Assembly: GCA_965112735.1 (NCBI GenBank)
Contig: OZ218950.1
Span: 372,001-436,000 of the forward strand
From: Phaeosaccion multiseriatum
Lineage: Eukaryota; Ochrophyta, other classes
Length of the DNA stretch: 64,000 nt
Direction of reading: 5' to 3'
The translations under genes and the position numbers were made by a program. The notes under the pieces were generated by a model, which ran no database searches, was not told the origin of the DNA, and saw only the letters and a list, made by a program, of their open reading frames with translations. Positions 20,710-31,259 of this stretch are shown one piece after another (within the stretch, counting starts at the first letter, position 1; each line of letters opens with the position of its first letter).

Positions 20710-23671
20710 TTAAAAAGCTTCAGCGAGGATCCTTTGAGGACCCTCCTCTTCCCCTCTCCCACCACGCGACGCAAGGAACTCCGCCGCCTGCCTATACACA
20801 TCCACATGCGCCCCCACCACCTCGTCGTAGTCACTGCTCCCCAACCCCATGTCCCTCGGGTAGCCGCCCCCCATGGTCAGCACTAGCCGAGACCCGGCCC
20901 CCCACACCGCCTCATACACCATCTCATTCCTCCTTCTTAAGCCCTCCCTGCTCAGCTTGCATCGCCCGAGCCGATCGGCGTGGAGAGGATCCACACCGGC
21001 CTGGAAGAAGACGAGATCGGGTCTGCTGCTGCCTGTCCTGCCTACGCTGCCTTTGCTGCTGCTGCTACTACTGCCTTTGCCGCCACCATCACTGTCCTGC
21101 TGACTGCCCTGCGCTTTGTTCGGCGGACTGCCCTGGTCCCTGCCCTGCTCACTGCCGCCCTGCTCGTCCATCATCATCCTCATGGCCTTGGGTAGCGCCT
21201 CCTCGAGGAGGCCCAAGTAGGCTTCGTCCGTCACGTCCGCAGGCACTTCCACGTCCAGGTCGCTGCTCCGCACCTGCGAGACAACGGATAGACAGAGGCG
21301 TATAGGCAGGGTGAAGGAGGGATGTGGTGCGCATGGACAGGGGGCACCCCAGTCAAGCATATGGGTACGTGCATGGGCACAAAAAGACAAAAAAGAAAAA
21401 AGAACAGACAAAAGAGCGTGACAGTGGTGAGTGAGAGACAGAAAAAGGAAGAAGGGCAAAGCTGCAGGGCAAGAAAAAAAAACAGACAGCACCGACGATT
21501 CCCACGTGGTCCCCCACCGTAGTACTAAATCGGCTCGACATCGCTTGACTTCCGAGATCGGACGGGTTCGGGTATTCTCGATGTGATATGGCCGTCCGTG
21601 AGAAGGCGGTACATCAGGCAGCCTCTATACGGGAGATGTTGTCAAATGATTGGCCAACTGCTGTGCCGCTTCGCCACCCTCTCCTCCCGTCTCTCTTCGT
21701 ACCTTTGAAAAGTAGTTAGCCTCGCAGTGCATGCTGAAGGTGAACACCCGAGGGTCTTGCTCGAACAGCACGGCGTTGCCATTGCCTGAGTTGATTTGAT
21801 CCATGTAAAGGCATTGGTCGGTCGGTCGGTTGGTCGGTCGGTGCAAGTGCGCAACATGCGCAACAAGTGTACGCAGCAAAAGGTTAATAGGTCGCGACAC
21901 CCAACCCAAAGAGGGGCAGCGCTTGCATCGACTGCGGCATGTTCACTTGTGTGGCATGTGGTGATTGATGCAGCACGGTCACTGCTTGATCATAGGGTCG
22001 GTGCCATCACGCCAAGTGTCACCACCCACCCACCCACCCACCCATTGACTTACTACCCACCTTGGTGCGTGTCGAGGTCGATAATGAGGACCTTTCCGAC
22101 CGTGTCGGGGTAGTCCCTCAGCGCCACGAGGGCGGCCACCGCGATGTCGCTGAAAACACAAAAGCCCTCCCCCCTGTCGAAGAAGGCGTGATGTGTACCG
22201 CCAGCCAAGTGCCCTGCGAACGGCGTCAGCAGCTCTTGTTGCTGCTGCTGCTGTATCACCAACTGGTCGGGCTGCTGTGGTCTTTCCCCGAGAGGAGGGC
22301 TGCTGCACACTCTGTGCGTGGCCGCCACCGTACCGCCCACAGAGCTCAGCGCCCGGTCTACGCCCGCTTGGCTCCATGGGAAGCCGATCTGGAGAGGTTG
22401 GCGACGGCGGAGAGGAAGGTGAAGTACAAGGGGGCAAGGCAGCTCTAGGCGGTCAGGCTCAGATGATGCAGCCCCTCCCATGCTTCCGATCTCTTGCTCC
22501 ACACCTGCTGTGACCTTGTCGGCCACCGTGCTACCATAGAATACGCCCACACTCTCTCTTTCTGTCTATGTGTGTGTGATATCTCTCTCTTTCTCTCTTC
22601 CCCTCTCTGCTCTGGTCCTCTCTCCCTCCCCCTGTCTGCTCTATTCTTCTCATTCTCTTCCTCCCTCTCTCCACTATTGTCCTTCTCTCTCTCTAACTCT
22701 TTCTGTCCATCTCGCTGGGTCTGCCTGCCTGTCTCTCCCTCCCTCTCCCCCTCTCGCCTCTGTCTCTCCCCCCCTCTCTCCCGTGTCCTCTCCTCTCTCA
22801 TTTCCTTCTGTCTGCCTTCGTCTCCCTCTCTCTTGTCGTCTCGCTTTCTCTCTCTGTGTGTGTGTCTACCTGTGTCTCCCTTCCTCTTCCCCCCCTCTCT
22901 CACCCGTCTGTTCTCCATCTTGGTCATCTCCCCCGACACGAAGCGCTTTATATACTCTCCGCAGTGAGCGAGGCACAAGTCTTCCACCGAGCATAGAGGA
23001 GAACGGTGGAGACTCGCCATCGGAGGTTTTCTTAAAGAGGTTGACAGCGCTGAGCCAGCCTCGCCCCCCGCCCCCCCCTCCTCCTCCTCCTCCTCCTCCT
23101 CCTCCTCCTCCTCCTCCTTGTCCTCCTCCGGGCGAATGCTCATCTCTTTCTGAAGGCCCTCCCGAACGAGTCTATACTTGTCCATTGGAAATCTGTGGTT
23201 CTCGGGCAAGGGGAACTCATACACGTCGTTGTAAAACAAGGGCACCGGGTGGTAGTGGTGTCCCTCGACGAGGGAGGATGCGTCGTTGTTGCTGTGCTCG
23301 AGGCTGCTACTACTGCTACTGTTCCGGCTGTTCCTGCTGCTGCCTTTGCTATCCCGGCAAGTGGTAGTTGTGCTTATCTTGCCCGTTGCAGCTTCCCACC
23401 AAGGCGCACCCCACAGTCCTTGTTCTAACACCCCCTTGGTGCTGCTGCTGGAGCTGCTGCTCCTGCTGCGGCGGCGAACTGCACCCACGAGAAACGCCAA
23501 GGCAAGTCCCGGAGAAGAGGAGCTGGTCGCTGCGGGGAAATGCCCCCGTACAACATGATCGGAGATGCTGCGCCGCATGAGGGCTACAGCATCCAATTTT
23601 GTTGCAATTTTGGAGGGAGTGCGAGTGGTCATCGATAAGTTAATAAAAATTGGGCTCCCATTTTTGTGCAT
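20710..23671 (-). CDS. Class IV-like histone deacetylase
   Basis: Four exons joined in frame, about 580 residues: 23671-22904, 22388-22061, 21785-21703, 21273-20710. It should remove acetyl groups from lysine in histones or other proteins. The long Ser-rich N terminus (first 110 residues) resembles a transit or disordered region. The fold starts at VPLFYNDVYEFPLPENHRFP. Active-site residues are visible: GGTHHAF, LIIDLDTHQGNG (Zn-ligand Asp and His), FFQAGVDPLHADRLG (second Asp) and LTMGGGYPRDM. The layout resembles HDAC11 and bacterial relatives. Oddities are a poly-Glu insert (from CTC repeats near 23083), a 30-residue Gln-rich insert before GHLAGGTHH, and a Ser/Gly-rich insert in the last exon. 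Start could also be the ATG at 23632 or 23578. A 5S rRNA gene sits in intron 3. Confidence 0.88.
21474..21481 (-). terminator. RNA polymerase III T-run terminator
   Basis: A run of at least eight T on the minus strand directly follows the 3' end of the 5S rRNA gene, the usual RNA polymerase III stop signal. Confidence 0.85.
21482..21599 (-). rRNA. 5S ribosomal RNA
   Basis: Read on the minus strand, 118 nt from ACGGACGGCCATATCACATC to GGTGCTGTCTGT. The ends pair over nine positions (three G-U) as helix I. Internal landmarks match eukaryotic 5S rRNA: CCCGTCCGATCTCGGAAGTC, AGTACTACGGTGGG and GGGAATCGTCGGTGCTG. It lies in the last intron of the histone deacetylase gene, on the same strand. It is the only 5S copy in the window. 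Confidence 0.95.
23083..23117. repeat. (CTC)n tract coding poly-Glu
   Basis: About twelve CTC units inside exon 1 of the minus-strand histone deacetylase gene. They encode a run of glutamate. Confidence 0.9.
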
Positions 23672-23873
23672 ATTTTTTTCGAGATTGCCCCAGCTAGGTG
23701 GGGGAGTGTGGGGAGAAGGGCATTTGTGCCTGACATCAGCTCAGTCTTAGTAGACCCTCTTCACTTGCCCTTGCCTTGGAGCAAGACCACGTCTGCTCAA
23801 AGCGGTCGCCAAACAGAGGAGAACAGGAAGAGGGAAAAACGTGGTGAATGACTTGTCGACAAGAGAGACCGCG
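23672..23873. promoter_or_regulatory. Divergent intergenic region
   Basis: About 200 bp separate the start of the minus-strand histone deacetylase gene from the probable first exon of the plus-strand basic protein. It may be a shared promoter. No specific motif is recognised. Confidence 0.35.
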
Positions 23874-24671
23874 ATGCGCCCTTGGCAGGAGGTGTGTGGA
23901 CGCGGACCTGAACGGGCAGGGAAGGAGGAAGGTTCTGTCCAAGACTTCCGCATGCCGCTGCCCCCAGACGCACGAAGGTAAGACTTCCAGACTTTCAACC
24001 CTTCGGTAGAGGATGTGGGCTAGTATCATTTGAAGAAGCCACCACACCACAAGACAGAGACGAAATAAATATGGAGACAGGCCCAACCATTCCGAAAGGA
24101 CGCGTGAGGTTCGTTGAAGTTATCGAGCTAGTGTTTCCTCTTGGGTAGCTAGGAAGAGGAAGAGACGGAGAAAGAGGAAGATTTTCAAACACATGTACCC
24201 ATCTCTTGCCCTTTCCCATCCACTCCCTTCCATGAAGGTGACGAGATGATCTTCTGTTCGATAAGCTGTCTGACTCTGCACGAAAAGGACGTCAAGCAGT
24301 GGAAGGCCAAGGGAAAATGGCCGTCCGCGGAGGATCTCAAGCCTACGCCTGCGAAACGGGGACGAGCGAAGGCGGCCGGGTCAGGAGGCACGCCGAAGAA
24401 GCTGCGCTCCACCCCCACCAAAGGAGGCACCCCGAAGGGTACGAAAGCCCCTCCACCCACACCTGCCTCTGCTGGGAAGGCAAGGGGGTCAAGGGCGGGG
24501 AATACTCCAAGGGGGAAAGAGATAAAGCTGAAGACCACCCAAGCCAAGGCATCGCCGAGTGCAAGCAAGGCCCCTGCCAAGGACGTAGCTGAGGAGGGAG
24601 GAGGGGGCATCACGGGCTTTTTCGCATCCATGTGGAGTGCCGTGTGGCCTAAAGCTGAGCAAGAGAGCTGA
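23874..24671 (+). CDS. Small basic Lys/Pro-rich protein, unknown
   Basis: The firm part is an open frame from 24246 to 24671 (141 residues): IFCSISCLTLHEKDVKQW, then a Lys/Thr/Pro-rich basic tail with repeated TPKK/TPTKGG/TPKG and NTPRGKEIKLK units, and an end with FFASMWSAVWPKAEQES. The composition resembles linker-histone or HMG-like tails, so chromatin association is possible but not shown. A likely first exon is 23874-23977 (ATG, then MPLPPDAR, donor GTAAGA), which joins in phase to an acceptor near 24262. That acceptor is weak, so the exon structure is uncertain. It is divergent from the histone deacetylase gene. Confidence 0.5.
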
Positions 24672-25752
24672 AACTTGTGAAGCGAAATGGGCACAACCGA
24701 GGGGGGGTGGTGGTGGGCTGAAGGGGAGAAGGGGGCATGCAGGGGCAGGCACTTAACTCTACTGAGTCCTTCACTGCTTTTGCTGCTGCTTTTCAGCGGC
24801 AACGGCTTTTCCGAACCAGTTGCGGCCGGTGCGCTAGGTGGCGAGAGCTATGGGCTACAGTATGTATTTTTGTTTTTTTCGGCGCCTCTCCACTGCCATC
24901 TGAGGAGGCAGGGCTACAGAGCGGTGCGGTACTTGAGCGACTGGAAAGGAGCCATGGAAGATGGATACAATGCGATGCAAATGCTCTTTCAGCCAGGCTG
25001 CGATGTATCTGCCTACATGCTTGTGCCGGACAACAAGGCGAGAGGGAGAGAGAGGCGGAGGGACGGAGGGAGGAGGCGGCGACACCGTGGCGATGCCCAT
25101 ATTACGCCTGGCTGCAGCGAGGAGAGACGGAGAGAATCCACCAACTACTGTACTACTACCGCGAGGGCGCCCCATCTCAAAGGCAGCGCTAGAATGGCAG
25201 TAGGAAGGAAGGGAAGTGGGGAAGGGAAGACAACGCTTGGTATGCCAATTAAAAGATTTATTTATCTGTGAAAAGAATACGGGACTGAAGGGGTGTATTG
25301 ATTGATAAGGTAAAAATTCATACAATATGGGGTAATGCCTCCCATTTAGGAAAGCAGTTAGACGCCTCGCCTCCCTCCCACAAGCAAGGAAGTGGCAAGT
25401 ACGTAAGTACCAGGGCTCACAATCGGTTAGTCACTGCTTGGCCGCTTCTTCGCCCCTCGAATGGGCCGAGTCAAGTGAGTCAAGAGAGTCAAGCCACAGC
25501 CCATGAACGAGACACACCGGGCGGACACCATCACCCATATCCACCAGCCCTGCACCGTCCATCGGAAACACAACACCGCACGCACGCGCCCACCTCGGCC
25601 CCATCTGCGCTGCGAAAAGGACTCCTCGGTCCTCTTCTTCTCTTCTTTTCTTCTTCCTCTCTTGCTCATCTGTCATTACTAATTTAAACATCTTCACATT
25701 CCATCTCGCTCTTGTTCCTTCCTTCCTTCCTTCCCTCCTTCCTTCCTTCCAG
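24672..25752. other. Intergenic between basic protein and CBS
   Basis: A stop-free stretch around 24900-25050 (YRAVRYLSDWKGAMEDG, QPGCDVSAYMLVPDNKARG) is not obviously low complexity and could be one more exon of the upstream gene, but its splice sites are unclear. The rest (25250-25752) shows nothing recognisable apart from short CCTT runs near the 3' end of the CBS gene. Confidence 0.4.
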
Positions 25753-26106
25753 TCAACGCTCCCCATCCCCTTTCGAGATGAAGTTGAGCAAGTCTATCCG
25801 TGTCACCACCCCTGCTATCACCGTGTTGATGGTGCTGGCCCCATTGCTGTAGCAGCGCTGCTCCGTCACCACTAGGGCGTAGTGGTCCTTGTCGAAGGAG
25901 CGGGCAAGGTCGGCCAGGGGTGTCGCCAGAGACACTTTGCGGAACTGCCGGTACATCACCTGAGGGGGGAAGGGCGCACCCGCACACACGCACATACACC
26001 GCACACGCGCACACGCACGGAGAGAGAGACCCACACAGACAGACAGACCGACAGGCACACGAACAGAGAGAGGCATGAACAGACAGACAGACAGACGGAT
26101 AGACAT

Positions 26107-26151
<45 letters not shown>

Positions 26152-26206
26152 TAGACAGGCAGACAGACAGACAGGCAGACAGACAGGTAGGTAGACAGAC
26201 ATACAT

Positions 26207-26281
<75 letters not shown>

Positions 26282-26301
26282 GGTAGGTAGACAGACAGAG
26301 G

Positions 26302-26363
<62 letters not shown>

Positions 26364-26666
26364 TAGACAGACAGACAGACAGATAGACGGATAGGTAGAC
26401 AGAGAGGTACACGCACACGCACACAGAGAGAAGGGGGCGGATAAGAAGTGAGGCATTGACACTCTCGAGCGCCGCGCCGGGGAGGGAGGGCACCAATGCA
26501 CCGCAACGCAGGGGTCGGTGAGGGTGAGAGTCCGAGGGCGGGCACCGGCTCTCTCGCCTCGAACCGCTTGTTCTGTAGCTATGCTTCTGGATGAAGGTGG
26601 AGAGCTCCTTGATGTATGTACAGGACCTCTCACTTTGCTACCCAACTAGGTATGGGTCTCTCTCTG

Positions 26667-26734
<68 letters not shown>

Positions 26735-28847
26735 AATCTCTCTCTTGCAAGCCCGTTCCCACACACACACACTAATACCCGGTCCTGACACCACCCACCT
26801 TTGTGACGTCTTCCGTGGGCTGCACGCGATTGGCTACGAGCTGAGACGCCAAATTGCCCTCCGTCACCACACCCAGGACCTTGTTGTCCGCACTCACAAC
26901 CTGGGGGGGGGGGGGGGGGGGGGAGGTATACCCACGCGCATTCCACACGGAAGAGTAATGTAAGGGACAGGTGAGACGGTCAGCTGTCCACACTTCCCAC
27001 CTGCGATACACACACACGCACGCACACACGCACCCGCACGTATGTACCCACACTCTTTCACGCACATTCATGCGGAAGCACAGCGCAAAGGTACACAAGC
27101 ACGCACACACACACCAACACACACACACACACGCGCACTCACCGGCACCATGTCGTATCCCTGCGCCATGAGTATGTCAATGGCCTCTGCACAGGACACC
27201 GACGGGGTGATGGTCAGGGGTGTCTGAAGCTCCAGCTCGGACACCTTCACACAGGGAAGGGGAGGGAGGGAGGGAGGGAGGGAAGGAAGGAAGGAAGGAA
27301 AAGAAAAGAGAGAGGTAGTCAGAAGGTGCAGCAGCGGCATGGCAATACGCGTCCACTACCATCCTCCCTCCCTCCCTCCCTCCCTCACCTTCCTTCTGGA
27401 CCACCAGCTGCTGGGTCCCGTGTCCGCTGTTCCCCTGCCCACAAATGAGTTATCGTACATCCACTCGTCGCTGAGGAACTTCGTCATGTAATTCCTCACT
27501 GAGTCCGGCAGGATCACCACGCAGCGCTGCCCGGCCTAGAGGTGGGAGGTGGGAGGTAGGTGGGAGGGAGGGAGGGAGGGAGGGAGGGAGGGAGGGAGGG
27601 AGGGAGGGAGGGAGGGAGGGAGGGAGGGAGGGAGGGAGGAAGGGAGAGGAGGGGGGGAGGGATGAAAGTGAGGGAAGAAGGGGAGGGGAGGGGAGGGAGG
27701 CAAACCAGCCAGGCCGACAGGCAGGCAGAGGGAGGGACGCGGCCCGACAAATTCACCATCTACCTTCAGAGACTTGGCGGCTTGCACAGCGGCGTGCATG
27801 GCACTCCCACTGCTGCCTCCACACAGCAATCCCTGTGGGGAGGATGGATGGCAGTGGATGGATGGTAGCGGACGAGGGAGGGCGTTGCGTGAATGGCTCC
27901 GAGGCAAAGGGCAGGAAGGGCAGGCATTCGTTCCTTTTCTCTTCCAAAGGAGAAGTACGTGGGAGTGCCTACTGGAGCGTGTTTGTGTCCGTGCGTATTT
28001 GTATACAAATGGCGACTGGGGTAGCAATACACTGCATGTATGTATGTATGTATGCATGCATGCATGTACGTATGTACGAATGTTGCATGTATGTACGTAT
28101 GTATGCATTGCTTCCTTCCCACCCTCACCTCGCTGCGAATGAGGCGACGAGACATCATGAAAGACTCTTTGTCCTTGGACTTGACCCTGCATGGAGGGAT
28201 GGCAGTGGATAGATGAGTGGATGGGAGCGTATGAGAGATGGATGGATGGCAGTGGAGGGACAGGTGGATGGCAGTGGATAGATGCTTAGGTTGACTTGAC
28301 TCCTCTGAGCCGATGAAATCACCTCACTCACCACGTGTCCACGATGCTCCTGTCGAGAACTTGCGGGACAAAGTCATACCCGATACCTTCCACTGTGTAG
28401 GGTTCGAGCCGGCCCTCGTCATTCATGCGGTCGGGGAGCGCGAGAATGCTTCCCACTGGATCCACACCCACCACCTACAGAAGGGGGGGATGGCAGTGGG
28501 TGGCAGTGGATTATAGTCAGTGTATGGGGGGAGAGGGGTGGGACACACACACACACACACACGATAACTAACTAAAACTGAACTAGCCTGCGAGTGAGTC
28601 AGTGACTGAGTAACGCCGTCCACCCACCCACTGACCAACTTGCACTGACCTTGACATTAGGACATCGCTCCTTGAGCTTCCTGGCGATGCCCGAGATCGT
28701 CCCTCCCGTGCCCACGCCCATCACCACCATGTCCACCTTCCCCTCGCACTGCTCAAGTATCTCCTCCGCCGTTCCATCGTAGTGCGCCAGCGGGTTGGAG
28801 GGGTTGGCGTACTGTTTAGGTCGTGTGTGTGTGTGTGTGCGTGTGTG

Positions 28848-28898
<51 letters not shown>

Positions 28899-31027
28899 GT
28901 GTGTTGTTTTGAGGTTGGTTGGGGATGGGGTTGGGGTTGGGGCGGGTTGTTGTTGCTGTTGTTTCCTCTACTCCCATGTATCGAGTCCCTCTACTCTGTG
29001 TATGGAGTCCCTCTACTCCATGTATCGAGTCCGTCTGCTCCATGTGTCGAGTCCCTCTACTCGATCTGTCGACCATCCACCTACCCATCCAACCCCTACA
29101 CGAACATGCGTACGTTACTGACTGAGCTGTGTACCTCACCGAGCTTGCTCAAGGTCTAATGCACTGAACTGAACTGAACAGTGCCCACATTCCTGTACCT
29201 GATCGAGGATGTGGGAGTTTGGTATCTCCAAGTGAAGACGCTTGGCCATTCCGATGTGTGACTCCGGAGAGTCCCAAGCCGCTTCCGTCGGCGTCCTGAT
29301 GATTTCCGCCCCGAGAGCCTTGAGCACGTCCACCTTCTCGCGGGACATCTTCTCTGGGAGGGTGATTATGCATCTGTGGAGGAGCGGGTGAGAGTGAGTG
29401 GGTGAGTTGAAAGAGCGAGAGCACGAGGAAAGGGGTATAGCGGAGGAACGTCGGTGAGTGAGTGAGTGAGTGAGGTAAGAGAGCGAGAGCAAGAGGAAGC
29501 GGGTGTAGCGGAGAAAGGCTGCGTCGGGGAGGGGGTCCGTCTGCTTTGCTCTGGCCACTTGCGACACGCGTAGACGCGCAGCAACACCGATTGCACACCT
29601 GATTCCCCCTCGCTCCCCTCTGCCTCTCTCCCTGTCTCTTTCTCTCTCTGTGTGTGTTTGTCTCACTCTCTGTGTCTCTCTGTCTCACTGACCAACTTAA
29701 CCCGCAACGTGGTTTTGTTGGTGATACGGTGCGCTCACCTGTACCCCTTGATGGCGGCGGCCAAAGCCAACCCAATGCCAGTGTTGCCTAAGGGGAGTAA
29801 GTCAACAAAGACACAGCACGGGAGTGAGGGGGGTGCTCGGCACACCAGTCAATCCCTCCGAAAGAGACAGAGAGAGAGGGATAGGAGAGGAGTGAAGAGG
29901 AGTGGACACAGACACACACAGAGAGGAGTGGAGACAAGACCAATACAGAGGAGAGGAGAGGAGACAGAGAGAGTGGAGAGGAGAGGAGACACAGACAGAC
30001 AGAGAAAACACAGACAGAGAGAGAAAACAGAGACAGACTTCCGCACCTGAGGTGGGCTCGATGAGAGTGTCTCCGGCCTTGATGCGGCCCGACCTCTCTG
30101 CGTCCTCCACCATTCGCAGGCCGATGCGGTCCTTCACGCTGCCCCCGGCATTGAAGAACTCGCACTTGGCCAGCAGCTGGGAGGGTGGAGGGAGGGGAGG
30201 GAGGGAGGGAGGGAGGGAGAGAGGAAGAGACCGTGAAAGGGAGAATGAGGGAAATACTGAGGACGAGAGAAATATGGAAGAAAGGAGGGAGAGAGGGGAA
30301 GAAAGAGACAGACACACAGAGATCGCAGAAAGGCGTAGCAGAGGGGCGCGCCATGGCTTGTTGCCACAACTTGTTTCCTCTCTTGCAGCGACAAAGGGGG
30401 AGGGACAGTGGGAGAGAAAAGCCCCTTACCTCGCACTTAAGGCCTTCCTCCTCCACAATCTTGTTAATCCTGACCATCGGCGTGTTCCCGATGTGACCTA
30501 ACGCGTTGTCCAAGATGAGCTTGCGTGGATCGTTTCTTGGTGCCGCCGGGTGGGGGCTCTGGGGTATGGTACACACAAGAAAGGAGCCGCAGGGAAGACA
30601 TGTGGAACATAGAAGAAATGAGCAGCAGGGAAGAAACATGGAAGAGTCACACTTCGGCGGAGAGGGCGATGGCGCATTCGTGCTATGCAGTGGTAGCTGA
30701 GATCCAATGGAAAGCACCGGGCGGAAACGTGGCTGGCTGACAGAGTGAATCGCAGTGGGATTCCCCGCGGAAAGCCTAAAGCCTCTTGGGCTTAATAATC
30801 TTAACCCCAACGGGGAGCAGGGCAAGCCGAGCAAAGGGGGGGGGGGGGGCACGCACCTCTTGGGTTGTACCCAGAGCCCATTTGCACTTCCTCTCCTCCT
30901 CCACCTTCGCCTTTTTCGGTGTACTACCGCCGCTGCTGCTGCCTCTTCTATGCTCCCTCCCCTTGTTCCCGCTCCCCTCTCCGTTGCTCTCGTCGCGGCC
31001 CGCAGCCGCCCGCTTTGTGCTACTCAT
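25753..31027 (-). CDS. CBS: Cystathionine beta-synthase
   Basis: Thirteen exons in frame, 547 residues: 31027-30857, 30558-30430, 30176-30047, 29787-29739, 29373-29199, 28811-28650, 28474-28332, 28186-28129, 27832-27764, 27535-27389, 27244-27143, 26900-26799, 25959-25753. A PLP enzyme of transsulfuration, condensing serine and homocysteine to cystathionine. The N-terminal 60 residues are basic and Ser-rich; I see no heme-binding Cys/His motif of the animal enzyme. Catalytic core: [25 protein letters not shown] (PLP lysine), [45 protein letters not shown] (phosphate loop), [12 protein letters not shown]. Two C-terminal CBS regulatory domains follow ([14 protein letters not shown] and [19 protein letters not shown]). 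It is divergent from the BET gene. Confidence 0.93.
26078..26398. repeat. (ACAG)n array, about 320 bp
   Basis: Mostly ACAG units with a few GGTA and ATAG interruptions, in the last intron of the cystathionine beta-synthase gene. Long open frames across it (repeating VCLS on the minus strand) are an artefact of the 4-bp unit. Confidence 0.95.
26659..26731. repeat. (TC)n microsatellite
   Basis: About 36 TC units in the last intron of the cystathionine beta-synthase gene. Confidence 0.95.
27553..27645. repeat. (GGGA)n microsatellite
   Basis: About 21 units. In the orientation of the minus-strand gene it is a TCCC tract just ahead of the acceptor at 27536. Confidence 0.95.
28823..28904. repeat. 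(TG)n microsatellite
   Basis: TG units with a few CG interruptions. In gene orientation it is a CA tract before the acceptor of CBS exon 6 at 28811. Confidence 0.95.
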
Positions 31028-31259
31028 CTCGTCCGTGAAAGCCCTCCCTTCCAAAGCGAAGGTATTGACGAAAAACTTCCCTCTCTTCCAAAGCGAAGGT
31101 ACTTTTTTTCTTTCTCTTTTTTCTTATGTTGTGCTATTGCTCGATACAGTTGTACCAACATCAATTGCTTACGCCTGGGCCATTGACATACGACAGTCTC
31201 CAGTTCCAATTTCATGAGCACAGTGTTACTTTCGATGAAAGGGAAGAGAGGGGAAAGAG
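31028..31259. promoter_or_regulatory. Divergent CBS/BET promoter with 17-bp repeat
   Basis: The region between the two start codons holds CTTCCAAAGCGAAGGTA twice, at 31048-31064 and 31085-31101, 37 bp apart, followed by a T-rich run. The repeat contains an inverted CTTC/GAAG and could be a factor-binding site acting on both genes. Confidence 0.5.

Noticed and set aside
25694-26645. Long minus-strand frames with repeated VCLS residues
   Set aside because: They are produced by the ACAG array in a CBS intron; the real last exon is 25959-25753.
30857-31054. Earlier CBS start at 31054
   Set aside because: The codon there is not ATG and lies inside the 17-bp promoter repeat; the first ATG is at 31027.
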